NCBI GenBank assembly: GCA_049317265.1
Contig: JBMOIP010000012.1
Location: 1-64,000 of the forward strand
DNA length: 64,000 bases
From: CAIVAT01 sp049317265
GTDB lineage: Bacteria; Bacteroidota; Bacteroidia; Bacteroidales; FEN-979
Reading direction: 5' to 3'
The translations under genes and the position numbers were made by a program. Below the pieces are notes generated by a model, which worked only from the letters and a program-made list of their open reading frames with translations, searched no databases and was not told where the DNA came from. Every line of letters begins with the position of its first letter. The first letter of the stretch is position 1. This document shows positions 35,045 to 43,060 of this stretch, one piece after another.

Positions 35045-37705
35045 TTAAAAATATTTATGAATTAATGTCATCAGTTCATCTTTGTTGATAGGTTTGGTGA
35101 TGTGATCATTGCAACCGGCATCAATTGACTGTTCGCGGTCGCATGACAAACCAAATGCAGTTTGAGCGATGATAACCACATCCCGGTTGAATTTACGGAT
35201 CTCCTGGGTGGCTTCGTATCCATTCATCCCGGGCATCCTGATATCCATCAGTACCAGGTCAATATCGGGATTATTGCGGCAAAATTCAACAGCTTCAATT
35301 CCGGTCCTTGCATTGAGAATCTGCCTGGCAAATGGTTTAATTTTGATGGTAATCAACATCTCCGAGACTTCATCGTCTTCGGCAATTAATATTTTCAAGT
35401 CCGGGAGGTAACTACCACTCCTCTCTTGAACCACCTCAATTTCTGCTCTGTGCATTTCCGTTGGTTCATCAGGATATGGCATCGTGAAATAGAAAATTGA
35501 ACCTGTGCCTTCTTCCCCTTCAACCCATATCTTTCCACCATGCAGCTCCACTATTTTTTTGCAGTGCGCCAGGCCAATTCCGAGTCCGGGGTAATCACTG
35601 CTTTTATGCAGGCGTTTGAAAATGACAAAAACCTTATCGCGGTTCCTGGAATCAATGCCAATTCCATTGTCAGTGACCGAAAAAAGCCACTCCTTCTCAC
35701 GCATTTCTGCCGACAGCCTGATGTGGGGCTGTATATCCTTTTTGCGAAATTTAATTGCGTTAGCGATCAGGTTCTGGAACAACAGTCGCAACTCCGTTTC
35801 ATGACACTTAACCGCAGGCAGCTCACCAACGGTAATTATCGCATTGCTTTCCCTGGTTAAATCTATTAAGTCAGCAAGTACTTCATCAACAATTTTCCTG
35901 CAGGCAACAACTTTGGTCTCAATTTCGCTCCCCAAAACTGAATACTTCAGCAATCCGGTGACGAGTTCCCTCATCCTGGAGGATGCCTTGTAAATAAAAT
36001 CGATGTATCTGATACCATCATCATCAATTTTATCTGAATACTCTTCCTTAAGAAGCTGTGTGAAGTTGGTTAGTGTACGCAAAGGTTCCTGCAGGTCGTG
36101 CGAGGTGATGTAGGTGAATTGTTCTATTTCGCTGTTATGAAACAAAAGTTCCTTGTTCGATGCTTCAAGCTGGGCTGTTCGCTCTGCAATGCTGTTTTCA
36201 AGGGATTCATTTAATTTGCGAATCTCCTTTTCCGCCTTTTTCCGACCGGTAATATCATGCGATGACCATAATAGGTAGGCACATGACCCGCCAATTCCTG
36301 GCACAGGGATGATGCTGACATCGGCGAAATAGCGTCCCATGGGCGTATCAATGTCCTCTTCGTAAAAAACAGGCTTGCCTGTTTTGATTGGTTCGTGAAA
36401 AAGGAGCAGTGTTGATTCCAGCAGATTGTCGTTAAGCCCGAGAATCTCATGAAGCAAATATTCGATTGGCTGCCCTGAAACGTTTTCAGCCGAGATATTG
36501 TAACCAAATAAATGTGCTGAATCCAGGTACTGTCTGTTAATGGCAGCAATACGGAGTTCGCCACCAGGCTCCACCTTCATGAGCAACTGCCTGTCGTGGT
36601 TGTTGTTGAAGATCAATGACAGCCGGTTTTCGCTCAGCCTTAACAACTCCTCAGATTGCTTGTGAGCTGTGATGTCCCTTGCCAGAAACACAATTCCAAT
36701 GACAACTCCCTTGCGGTCCCTCAACGGCGAGCTTGAAAAAATGACAGGGATGACTTTTCCGTTTTTCGCGACAAGTTCACCATCCCGGCTTGTAATAGTA
36801 TCATTTCCGGTGATTTGTTCCAACAGATGCACCGTGTTTGTGTCTTCCTGAAAAAGAGCAGAAATGAATGATCCTTCCAGTTCACCTTGTTCATAAATCA
36901 GTTTTTCTGAGGTGGCATTATTTATTTTAAGGATTGTACCTCCAGGTGAAAGCAGGATTAAAAATTCATCCATCGCAGAGATGATACTCTCCGCTGCAAC
37001 CATTGGCGTGATGGATAAAAACCTGTACTTATAAATTGAGTATAACACTCCAACTGTAAAAAAACAGATCAGCAGGTTTGCAATTGGAGGAAAACTGTAG
37101 ATACCTGCAGTTTGCAGTATAACATCTGTCAGAGTTCCTGCAAAAATTGACACACAGGATGATAAGACAAAAATTATTGCCTGTTTTTTCTCATTGAGAA
37201 CGGGTGTTTGCCGGCCATAATTATACATGATCACCATTGAAGCCAGGCTGAATATCAAATAGTAAGCATAAAACAGGGATGTGGTGATGGAATTCGTCCA
37301 GTCGAATGACCATCCGTATGGCTGCCGAACCGGGTTTACGGACAGATTGTTTGAAAACTGATTATACAGAAAAAACAAGGGTATTCCCAGGATTAAGAAC
37401 AAAAACCAACGATTTGCAACGAGTTTAGCATTTTTTGAAAAGACAAGAGAAAAACAGAGTACGGCACTGGCAAATCCAATCCAGCCAATCGAAGCGATGT
37501 TCTGCATCATTTTCACGGTGTCTTCCGTAATGGATATGTCGTGATTGTGGGCAATGATATCTCCAAAATTCCACAAGGCGAAGCAAAGCAACAGGATTGA
37601 ACAGGTCCGGTTTAACAATGACCTCGCATTTAAAAAAATGACATATACTGTCAGGAACAGGCATATGATAAAGGCCAAAAAATGCAGAAAGGGAAGAAAA
37701 ATCAT
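35045..37705 (-). CDS. Hybrid histidine kinase with 7-helix membrane sensor
   Basis: A protein of 886 residues. The N-terminal ~225 residues form about seven hydrophobic helices, resembling the 7TM histidine kinase sensor region. Two PAS domains follow (~240-355 and ~365-495), then a coiled linker (ESLENSIAERTAQLEASNKELL), HisKA with ITSHDLQEPLRTL (His535), HATPase (NLIANAIKF; DNGIGI; GLGIGLAHCKKIVELHGG) and a receiver with Asp821 in LVLMDIRMPGMNG. The H-box type (HDLQEPL) differs from the HEIRTPMNG type of its two neighbours. The receiver ending is homologous to that of the kinase at 32616. Signal and downstream partner are unknown; there is no DNA-binding regulator nearby. Confidence 0.88.
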   Translation of the reverse strand: MIFLPFLHFLAFIICLFLTVYVIFLNARSLLNRTCSILLLCFALWNFGDIIAHNHDISITEDTVKMMQNIASIGWIGFASAVLCFSLVFSKNAKLVANRWFLFLILGIPLFFLYNQFSNNLSVNPVRQPYGWSFDWTNSITTSLFYAYYLIFSLASMVIMYNYGRQTPVLNEKKQAIIFVLSSCVSIFAGTLTDVILQTAGIYSFPPIANLLICFFTVGVLYSIYKYRFLSITPMVAAESIISAMDEFLILLSPGGTILKINNATSEKLIYEQGELEGSFISALFQEDTNTVHLLEQITGNDTITSRDGELVAKNGKVIPVIFSSSPLRDRKGVVIGIVFLARDITAHKQSEELLRLSENRLSLIFNNNHDRQLLMKVEPGGELRIAAINRQYLDSAHLFGYNISAENVSGQPIEYLLHEILGLNDNLLESTLLLFHEPIKTGKPVFYEEDIDTPMGRYFADVSIIPVPGIGGSCAYLLWSSHDITGRKKAEKEIRKLNESLENSIAERTAQLEASNKELLFHNSEIEQFTYITSHDLQEPLRTLTNFTQLLKEEYSDKIDDDGIRYIDFIYKASSRMRELVTGLLKYSVLGSEIETKVVACRKIVDEVLADLIDLTRESNAIITVGELPAVKCHETELRLLFQNLIANAIKFRKKDIQPHIRLSAEMREKEWLFSVTDNGIGIDSRNRDKVFVIFKRLHKSSDYPGLGIGLAHCKKIVELHGGKIWVEGEEGTGSIFYFTMPYPDEPTEMHRAEIEVVQERSGSYLPDLKILIAEDDEVSEMLITIKIKPFARQILNARTGIEAVEFCRNNPDIDLVLMDIRMPGMNGYEATQEIRKFNRDVVIIAQTAFGLSCDREQSIDAGCNDHITKPINKDELMTLIHKYF

Positions 37706-37751
37706 TATACCTTATCGTTTTGAATTTACATATAAGACAATCTGTATTTTA

Positions 37752-39065
37752 TTAACTCACAATTGGTTCTATATTGTATGGCAATGTGAAGTAGAAAACT
37801 GAACCTTTGCCCTCCTCGCTTTCAACCCAAATTGTACCGCCAAGCATCTCAACGTATGCTTTCGTGATCGACAGGCCCAATCCGGCTCCCTGCCGTGCCA
37901 TTTTATCTGCAATATCAACCTGGATAAAACGCTCAAATATGATATTCTTGTTCTCATTGGAAATGCCAATACCCGTGTCTTTAACATAAAATTGCAAAAA
38001 CCATTTATGCTTATGATCAATAATTTCGTAGCCGATCTCTATTTCTCCGTGGTCTGTGAATTTTATTGCATTTTTAACCAGGTTGGTAAGGATGGCATAA
38101 ACCTTTTCCTTGTCGGTCCTTATGACGGACTCATTGTGCGGCAACGTGACTTTCATTAAAAACCGGATCCCCCTGGCTTCAATTTCCGGTTTAAAAAAAT
38201 GATAGATGTATTCGAATTGTTCGTTTATATTCGATTCGGTGAGGGTAATTTTCATGAGCCCAGCTTCTATCCTCGAGATGTCAACAATATCGTTAATGAT
38301 GTTCAGCATCCGGGCTCCGCTTTTCTCGATCATACCAACGTACAATTGCTGAAGGTCACCGCTAAGGTTAGGCTCTTTCAGCAACTCTGCAAAACCGAGA
38401 ATCCCATTCATCGGGGTCCTGATCTCATGCGACATATTGGCAAGGAATGCTGATTTCAGCTTGTCAGCAACCTGTGCCTTTTTATGTTCATTGATGTAGA
38501 ATCGTAAAGCGATATTGATCAGAAATATGCTGATGAAGAAATAGATGATCATCCCAATATAAAGATCAGAAAGCCGGGTAAAATCATTTGGATATTTCTC
38601 AATCATGCCTGGATTGTAATACTCTATTGCAAAGAGAACCGTGATATTGGCTAATAAAATACAAGATGCAATCAGTTGGATATAGCTTTTAAAGAACACA
38701 ATGATAAATGATTCCAGCACAATAAAAAGATAGAGTACCGGCCCTGTTGATCCGTAATTAATAAACCATTGGAAATTAACTATGAATACAGAGAATGCTA
38801 TAAGGGCATATTTAGAAACAACAAATCGGTTCCACATCCTGCTATAGATGTAACCAAGTAAAAAGAGAATGGTGGGAATGCCCGTTGAAATAGTCGTTGG
38901 CCAACCGAGATTCAATGCATAATTGGTCAGTGTTGCAAAAAAACAAATCAATAAGTCAAGCAGTAAGAGAATCAGTACAAGATAGTTGTCGAATCCAATT
39001 TCATCTGGACTTTTAAAGAGGTATTGACTTATCCTTGTTTTCAAGCCGCGCTGGTTTAAGATCAC
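37752..39065 (-). CDS. Membrane sensor histidine kinase without receiver
   Basis: A protein of 437 residues. Five or six hydrophobic helices occupy residues ~25-190 (LVLILLLLDLLICFFATLTNYAL, LYIGMIIYFFISIFLINIAL). They lead directly into HisKA with LANMSHEIRTPMNGILGF (His213) and HATPase (NLVKNAIKF; DTGIGIS; GAGLGLSITKAYVEMLGG). It ends after the catalytic domain at YNIEPIVS with no receiver. The catalytic core is close to that of the kinase at 32616, so the two are paralogues with swapped input regions. It might phosphorylate the receiver of a neighbour; this is an inference. Confidence 0.87.
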   Translation of the reverse strand: MILNQRGLKTRISQYLFKSPDEIGFDNYLVLILLLLDLLICFFATLTNYALNLGWPTTISTGIPTILFLLGYIYSRMWNRFVVSKYALIAFSVFIVNFQWFINYGSTGPVLYLFIVLESFIIVFFKSYIQLIASCILLANITVLFAIEYYNPGMIEKYPNDFTRLSDLYIGMIIYFFISIFLINIALRFYINEHKKAQVADKLKSAFLANMSHEIRTPMNGILGFAELLKEPNLSGDLQQLYVGMIEKSGARMLNIINDIVDISRIEAGLMKITLTESNINEQFEYIYHFFKPEIEARGIRFLMKVTLPHNESVIRTDKEKVYAILTNLVKNAIKFTDHGEIEIGYEIIDHKHKWFLQFYVKDTGIGISNENKNIIFERFIQVDIADKMARQGAGLGLSITKAYVEMLGGTIWVESEEGKGSVFYFTLPYNIEPIVS

Positions 39066-39190
39066 ATTAACCGGGAAAAACCGGAGTGAGTAGACACATT
39101 CCCAAGATGTTATGCATCAAGGGTAACACATTTTTCCATAAAGATATATATAATGGTTTGATTCGCAAAAGATTTTTCGCATAAAACATG

Positions 39191-39198
39191 TACTTTTG
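39191..39198 (+). promoter_or_regulatory. Candidate promoter -7 element for the EamA transporter gene
   Basis: TACTTTTG followed by CG matches TAnnTTTG, 91 bases upstream of the ATG at 39290 in the divergent gap with the kinase gene. The nearest upstream TTTG (39157-39160) is 30 bases away, too far for a standard -33. Confidence 0.4.
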
Positions 39199-39289
39199 CG
39201 TAACATTATAAAAATGTCCGGAAAACATCAATATGGACGCAGGGGAAGTGCGAAATCCAGCTCTTTGACAGCAGGAAAAACAAGTTGAG

Positions 39290-40234
39290 ATGCCTTTACC
39301 AGGAAAAAAAGAGGTTTCATCCGTCATGGTCATTATTGCCTTTGCCACAGTATACCTGGTTTGGGGCTCAACCTATTTTTTCATCCAGGTTGCAGTTCAG
39401 CATTTCCCCCCGATGATCCTTGGGGCCCTGCGTTTTTTAGCCGCCGGACTTCTGCTGTTGGGCTGGTGCCTGCTCAACGGAGAAGGTTTTGGCACATGGC
39501 GCCAGATCAAACCTGCCATCATTTCAGGCCTGTTGCTGCTGCTGGTAGGCACCGGGGCAGTGATCTGGGCGGAGAAAACACTTCCCAGCTCATTGGTTGC
39601 AGTCCTGGTCTCAACATCACCCTTCTGGTTTGTGCTTCTCGACATTCCAAAATGGAGGGAAAACCTCACCAATCGCTCCATCATCACAGGATTGATATTT
39701 GGATTTGTCGGGGTTACCCTGATGTTCAGTGAGAAGATTTTTCACGCCATTTCCTCCGCCAACAATTTGGATGAAATTTTCGGACTGGCAATCCTGCTGA
39801 TAGGGACGATTAGCTGGGCAGGTGGTTCGCTCTACTCAAAATATAATTCCTCCGGCTCGACCACTGTAAGTTCGGCATGGCAGATGCTTGCTGCCGGAAC
39901 CGCCTTTTTACTGGGCAGTTTTCTTTTAAATGAATGGAACGGTTTTGAATTGAGATCGGTAACAACAGGTTCATGGTTATCAGTCTTGTACCTTATTTTA
40001 ATGGGATCACTGGCTGCCTACAGCGCCTATGTATGGCTCCTGAAAGTAAAATCCGCAACCCAGGTAAGCACCTATGCTTATGTAAACCCGGTTATTGCTG
40101 TATTGCTCGGCGTGTTTTTCGCAGGCGAACACCTGAGTTTCATGCAGGTAAGCGGCCTCGTGGTTATCCTGGTCAGTGTTTTACTGATCAATCTTGCAAA
40201 ATACAGGAGCGAGCAAAAGCAGGTAAAAGGCTAA
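39290..40234 (+). CDS. EamA-family (DMT superfamily) transporter
   Basis: A protein of 314 residues with about ten membrane helices in two EamA repeats (residues ~12-140 and ~155-295). Family landmarks are AFATVYLVWGSTYFFIQVAV in helix 1, GALRFLAAGLLLLGW, and in the second repeat AYSAYVWLLKVKSATQVSTYAYVNPVIAVLLG. DMT proteins of this type export amino acids or other metabolites; the substrate cannot be read from sequence. The gene is followed by the patatin gene after 57 bases on the same strand. Confidence 0.88.
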   Translation: MPLPGKKEVSSVMVIIAFATVYLVWGSTYFFIQVAVQHFPPMILGALRFLAAGLLLLGWCLLNGEGFGTWRQIKPAIISGLLLLLVGTGAVIWAEKTLPSSLVAVLVSTSPFWFVLLDIPKWRENLTNRSIITGLIFGFVGVTLMFSEKIFHAISSANNLDEIFGLAILLIGTISWAGGSLYSKYNSSGSTTVSSAWQMLAAGTAFLLGSFLLNEWNGFELRSVTTGSWLSVLYLILMGSLAAYSAYVWLLKVKSATQVSTYAYVNPVIAVLLGVFFAGEHLSFMQVSGLVVILVSVLLINLAKYRSEQKQVKG

Positions 40235-40291
40235 GATGCTACAATAATCCTGTTTTTTTTTACCTTTACATGGCATTTTCAATCCTGGCAC

Positions 40292-41206
40292 ATGCTACAT
40301 AAAAATTACAGAACATCCCTTGTGTTCGTTCTTCTGATATTCATCACGGCTTCCTGCACCCGGAAATATATGGTGATCACCTCGCCTGAAAAGATGCCTC
40401 CGCCGCGACAAATCGAACAACCGGTCAGGATAGCCCTGGTGCTGGGTGGAGGCGCCTTCAGGGGCATTGCCCACCTGGGCGTTCTGAAGGTACTTGAAGA
40501 TGAGCATATCCCCTTCGATCTAATCATTGGGACGAGTGCAGGTAGTCTCGTCGGAGCGATCTATTCGAACAATCCGGATGCGGATTCGCTTTTCCCTCTG
40601 GTTAATCTGACAACCAGGAAGGATGTTTTCGACTTCTCCATGTTCCGGTCGAAACTGGGCTATGTATACGGGAAACGGCTTCAGGAGTACATCACCAGGA
40701 ATATAACGGTGACCAATATTGAAGAGACAAAGATCCCGTTCATTGCGATGACCAGCGACATCATCCATGGCAAATCGATTGCAATTGAGTCGGGACCAAT
40801 AGCTCCTGCTGTTAATGCCTCCTGTGCCATTCCCTATATTTTCGTCCCTGTAAAAATGTACGGTATGACCCTGGTAGATGGCGGGGTGCTGGACAATGTG
40901 GCTGCCGATGTGGCCAGGAGAAAAGGCGCAAAGATGATCATTGCGGTGGATGTGATGGCCGATTTCGATACAACCCCCAACCTTGCCAACAAAACCAAGG
41001 TGCATGAACGGTCATCCGCCATGGCCATGCGCAACCTGAACAAGGAGCGTATGAAAGAAGCAGATGTGTTGATTGTCCCTGATTTACAGGGAATACCGAT
41101 GATGAGCGACAAGTATAATGCACGGATGTATGAAGCGGGGATGAAAGCTGCCCGGGATATGATGCCCCATATCCGGGAGATCCTCCGGATAAAGGGAATT
41201 AACTGA
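40292..41206 (+). CDS. Patatin-like phospholipase lipoprotein
   Basis: A protein of 304 residues. A lipoprotein signal peptide has the lipobox-like ITASC at residues ~18-22. The patatin core has the oxyanion loop LGGGAFRGIAHLGVLK, the nucleophile elbow GTSAG (Ser) and the catalytic Asp in LVDGGVLDNVAADV. Ser and Asp form the dyad that cleaves acyl esters of lipids. The lipobox implies membrane anchoring in the periplasm, so it would act on phospholipids or lipid A-related esters there. It has no barrel domain, unlike type V patatins. It may be co-transcribed with the transporter upstream. Confidence 0.85.
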   Translation: MLHKNYRTSLVFVLLIFITASCTRKYMVITSPEKMPPPRQIEQPVRIALVLGGGAFRGIAHLGVLKVLEDEHIPFDLIIGTSAGSLVGAIYSNNPDADSLFPLVNLTTRKDVFDFSMFRSKLGYVYGKRLQEYITRNITVTNIEETKIPFIAMTSDIIHGKSIAIESGPIAPAVNASCAIPYIFVPVKMYGMTLVDGGVLDNVAADVARRKGAKMIIAVDVMADFDTTPNLANKTKVHERSSAMAMRNLNKERMKEADVLIVPDLQGIPMMSDKYNARMYEAGMKAARDMMPHIREILRIKGIN

Positions 41207-41243
41207 TGTTCAGCCTTCACAATTTTTCAGGGCGATTAATTAA

Positions 41244-41274
41244 TTTGGTGGATATTAAATATTTCGTATCTTTG
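41244..41274 (+). promoter_or_regulatory. Promoter of the rimP-nusA-infB operon
   Basis: TTTG at 41244-41247, 19 bases, then TATCTTTG at 41267-41274 followed by CACA. This is a full match to the Bacteroidota TTTG-N19-TAnnTTTG promoter and one of the best in the window. The leader to the rimP ATG at 41336 is about 55 bases and contains a hairpin. Confidence 0.7.
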
Positions 41275-41300
41275 CACACGATTTAGTTAAGCACGATGCG

Positions 41301-41319
41301 GGGGGACGGAAAGTCCCCT
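41301..41319 (+). promoter_or_regulatory. Leader hairpin upstream of rimP
   Basis: GGGGAC (41302-41307), loop GGAAA, GTCCCC (41313-41318), with an extra G-U pair at 41301/41319, then CTTTTATT. The stem-loop sits between the promoter and the rimP start. Its strong stem and short T-rich tail resemble an attenuator, though the T-run is broken. Confidence 0.55.
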
Positions 41320-41335
41320 CTTTTATTAATAACCT

Positions 41336-41794
41336 ATGATCACGGAAGCGAAAGTAGTCAAGCTGATTGAAGCACACCTTGCAGAAGGTGATTGTTTTCT
41401 CGTGGAGGTTGGCATCAGAACAGGAAACAGGATTACTGTATTCATCGATGGTGATCATGGGGTTAACATAGAAGTTTGCCGCGGATTAAATCACTTTCTC
41501 AATGAAACTCTTGACAGGGATGCTGAAGACTTCGATCTTACGGTTTCATCAGCCGGCGCCGACCGCCCTTTAAAACTACCACGGCAATACCGGAAGAATA
41601 TCGGGAAATCACTGGATGTGGTAACAAACACAGGAGAAAAACTGACCGGACTGGTTTTGAAGGCAGATGAAACCTGTGTGGAGCTTGAAATTGCCCCTTT
41701 AAAGAAGACAAAGAAGGATCAGGAAATAAAGATTATATCGCTGAAATTCAGCGACATAAAATCAGCAAAAGAAGTAATCACTTTTAAACAGTAG
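41336..41794 (+). CDS. rimP: Ribosome maturation factor RimP
   Basis: A protein of 152 residues with the RimP N-terminal domain (residues ~5-80; FLVEVGIRTGNRITVFIDGDHGVNIEVCRGLNHFLNE, then FDLTVSSAGADRPLKLPRQY) and the C-terminal SH3-like domain (~85-150; NIGKSLDVVTNTGEKLTGLV). It helps mature the 30S subunit. It is the first gene of the classic rimP-nusA-infB operon; the gap to nusA is 11 bases. The normal RimP length and the motif VSSAGADRPL fix the identity. Confidence 0.94.
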   Translation: MITEAKVVKLIEAHLAEGDCFLVEVGIRTGNRITVFIDGDHGVNIEVCRGLNHFLNETLDRDAEDFDLTVSSAGADRPLKLPRQYRKNIGKSLDVVTNTGEKLTGLVLKADETCVELEIAPLKKTKKDQEIKIISLKFSDIKSAKEVITFKQ

Positions 41795-41805
41795 AATTAC
41801 CAACA

Positions 41806-43041
41806 ATGGAACATCTGAATTTAGTCGAAACCTTTTCAGAATTCAAGGAATTCAAGAACATCGACAGGGAAACCATGATGCGCATCCTGGAAGATGTATT
41901 CAAACATATGCTGACGAAACGGTTTGGATCGGCCGACAATTTTGACATCATTGTAAATATTGACAAAGGCGACCTTGAAATTTTCCGCTCCCGGACCATT
42001 GTCGAAGATGGCGCCGTAGAGGATGAAAACACCCAGGTACCGCTATCTGAAGCCATTAAGGTCGAACCCGATTTTGAAGTTGGGGAAGAACTTTCGGAGG
42101 AGATCAAACTAGGTAGTTTTGGCCGGCGCGAAATCCTTGCCATCCGTCAAAACCTCATCTCGAAGATCCAGGAGTATGAGAAAAATAATGTCTATGCCAA
42201 ATACCGTGAAAAAATCGGCGAGATCATCTCCGGTGAGGTTTACCAGGTATGGAAAAAAGAGATCCTTGTACTGGATGATGAAAGCATTGAATTGCTTCTT
42301 CCCAAATCGGAGCAGATCCCTTCTGATTTTTACAGAAAAGGGGATACCATCAGGGCGGTCGTCTCCAAGGTGGAGATGAAAAACAATAATCCGATCATCA
42401 TCCTGTCCCGCACTTCCGAGTCATTCCTGGAGCGGTTATTTGAATCCGAAGTCCCGGAAGTTTATGACGGACTGATCAATATTAAAAAAATCGTCAGGGT
42501 GCCCGGTGAACGTGCCAAGATTGCTGTTGAATCCTATGACGACCGTATCGATCCTGTTGGCGCCTGCGTAGGGATGAAAGGAAGCCGTATTCATGGCATC
42601 GTACGTGAATTAAAAAATGAGAACATCGACGTAATCAACTATACATCAAATCCCTCTTTATTCATTCAACGGGCCCTCAGCCCCGCGAAAGTATCTTCGA
42701 TCGTAATTATTGAAGAGGAAAAGAGAGCCGACGTGTACATGAAACCCGACCAGGTTTCACTGGCCATTGGTAAAGGCGGTTTCAACATTAAACTTGCCGG
42801 TAAGCTTACCGGGTATGAAATTGACGTGTACCGCGATACCGATGTTGACAATGAAGATGTTGATATCCAGGAGTTTTCCGATGAAATCGATCAGTGGATC
42901 ATTGATGAACTGAAGTCCATCGGTTGTGACACGGCAAAGAGTGTGCTCGACATGGATGTTGAGGAATTGGTGAAGCGTACCGACCTTGAAGAGGAGACCA
43001 TCAATGAAGTCGTCCGTATTTTAAGATCGGAATTTGAATAA
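41806..43041 (+). CDS. nusA: Transcription termination/antitermination factor NusA
   Basis: A protein of 411 residues with the NusA N-terminal RNA-polymerase-binding domain (~1-125), S1 domain (~130-200; GEIISGEVYQVWKKEILVL), two KH domains (~205-345; GACVGMKGSRIHGIVREL and SLAIGKGGFNIKLAGKLTGY) and a short acidic C-terminal segment ending in a helix-hairpin-helix-like stretch (AKSVLDMDVEELVKRTDL). It lacks the two full acidic repeats of E. coli NusA, as is usual in Bacteroidota. It modulates pausing, termination and antitermination. It is followed 19 bases later by infB. Confidence 0.96.
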   Translation: MEHLNLVETFSEFKEFKNIDRETMMRILEDVFKHMLTKRFGSADNFDIIVNIDKGDLEIFRSRTIVEDGAVEDENTQVPLSEAIKVEPDFEVGEELSEEIKLGSFGRREILAIRQNLISKIQEYEKNNVYAKYREKIGEIISGEVYQVWKKEILVLDDESIELLLPKSEQIPSDFYRKGDTIRAVVSKVEMKNNNPIIILSRTSESFLERLFESEVPEVYDGLINIKKIVRVPGERAKIAVESYDDRIDPVGACVGMKGSRIHGIVRELKNENIDVINYTSNPSLFIQRALSPAKVSSIVIIEEEKRADVYMKPDQVSLAIGKGGFNIKLAGKLTGYEIDVYRDTDVDNEDVDIQEFSDEIDQWIIDELKSIGCDTAKSVLDMDVEELVKRTDLEEETINEVVRILRSEFE

Positions 43042-43060
43042 AAAACCATAATTTTGCTGA

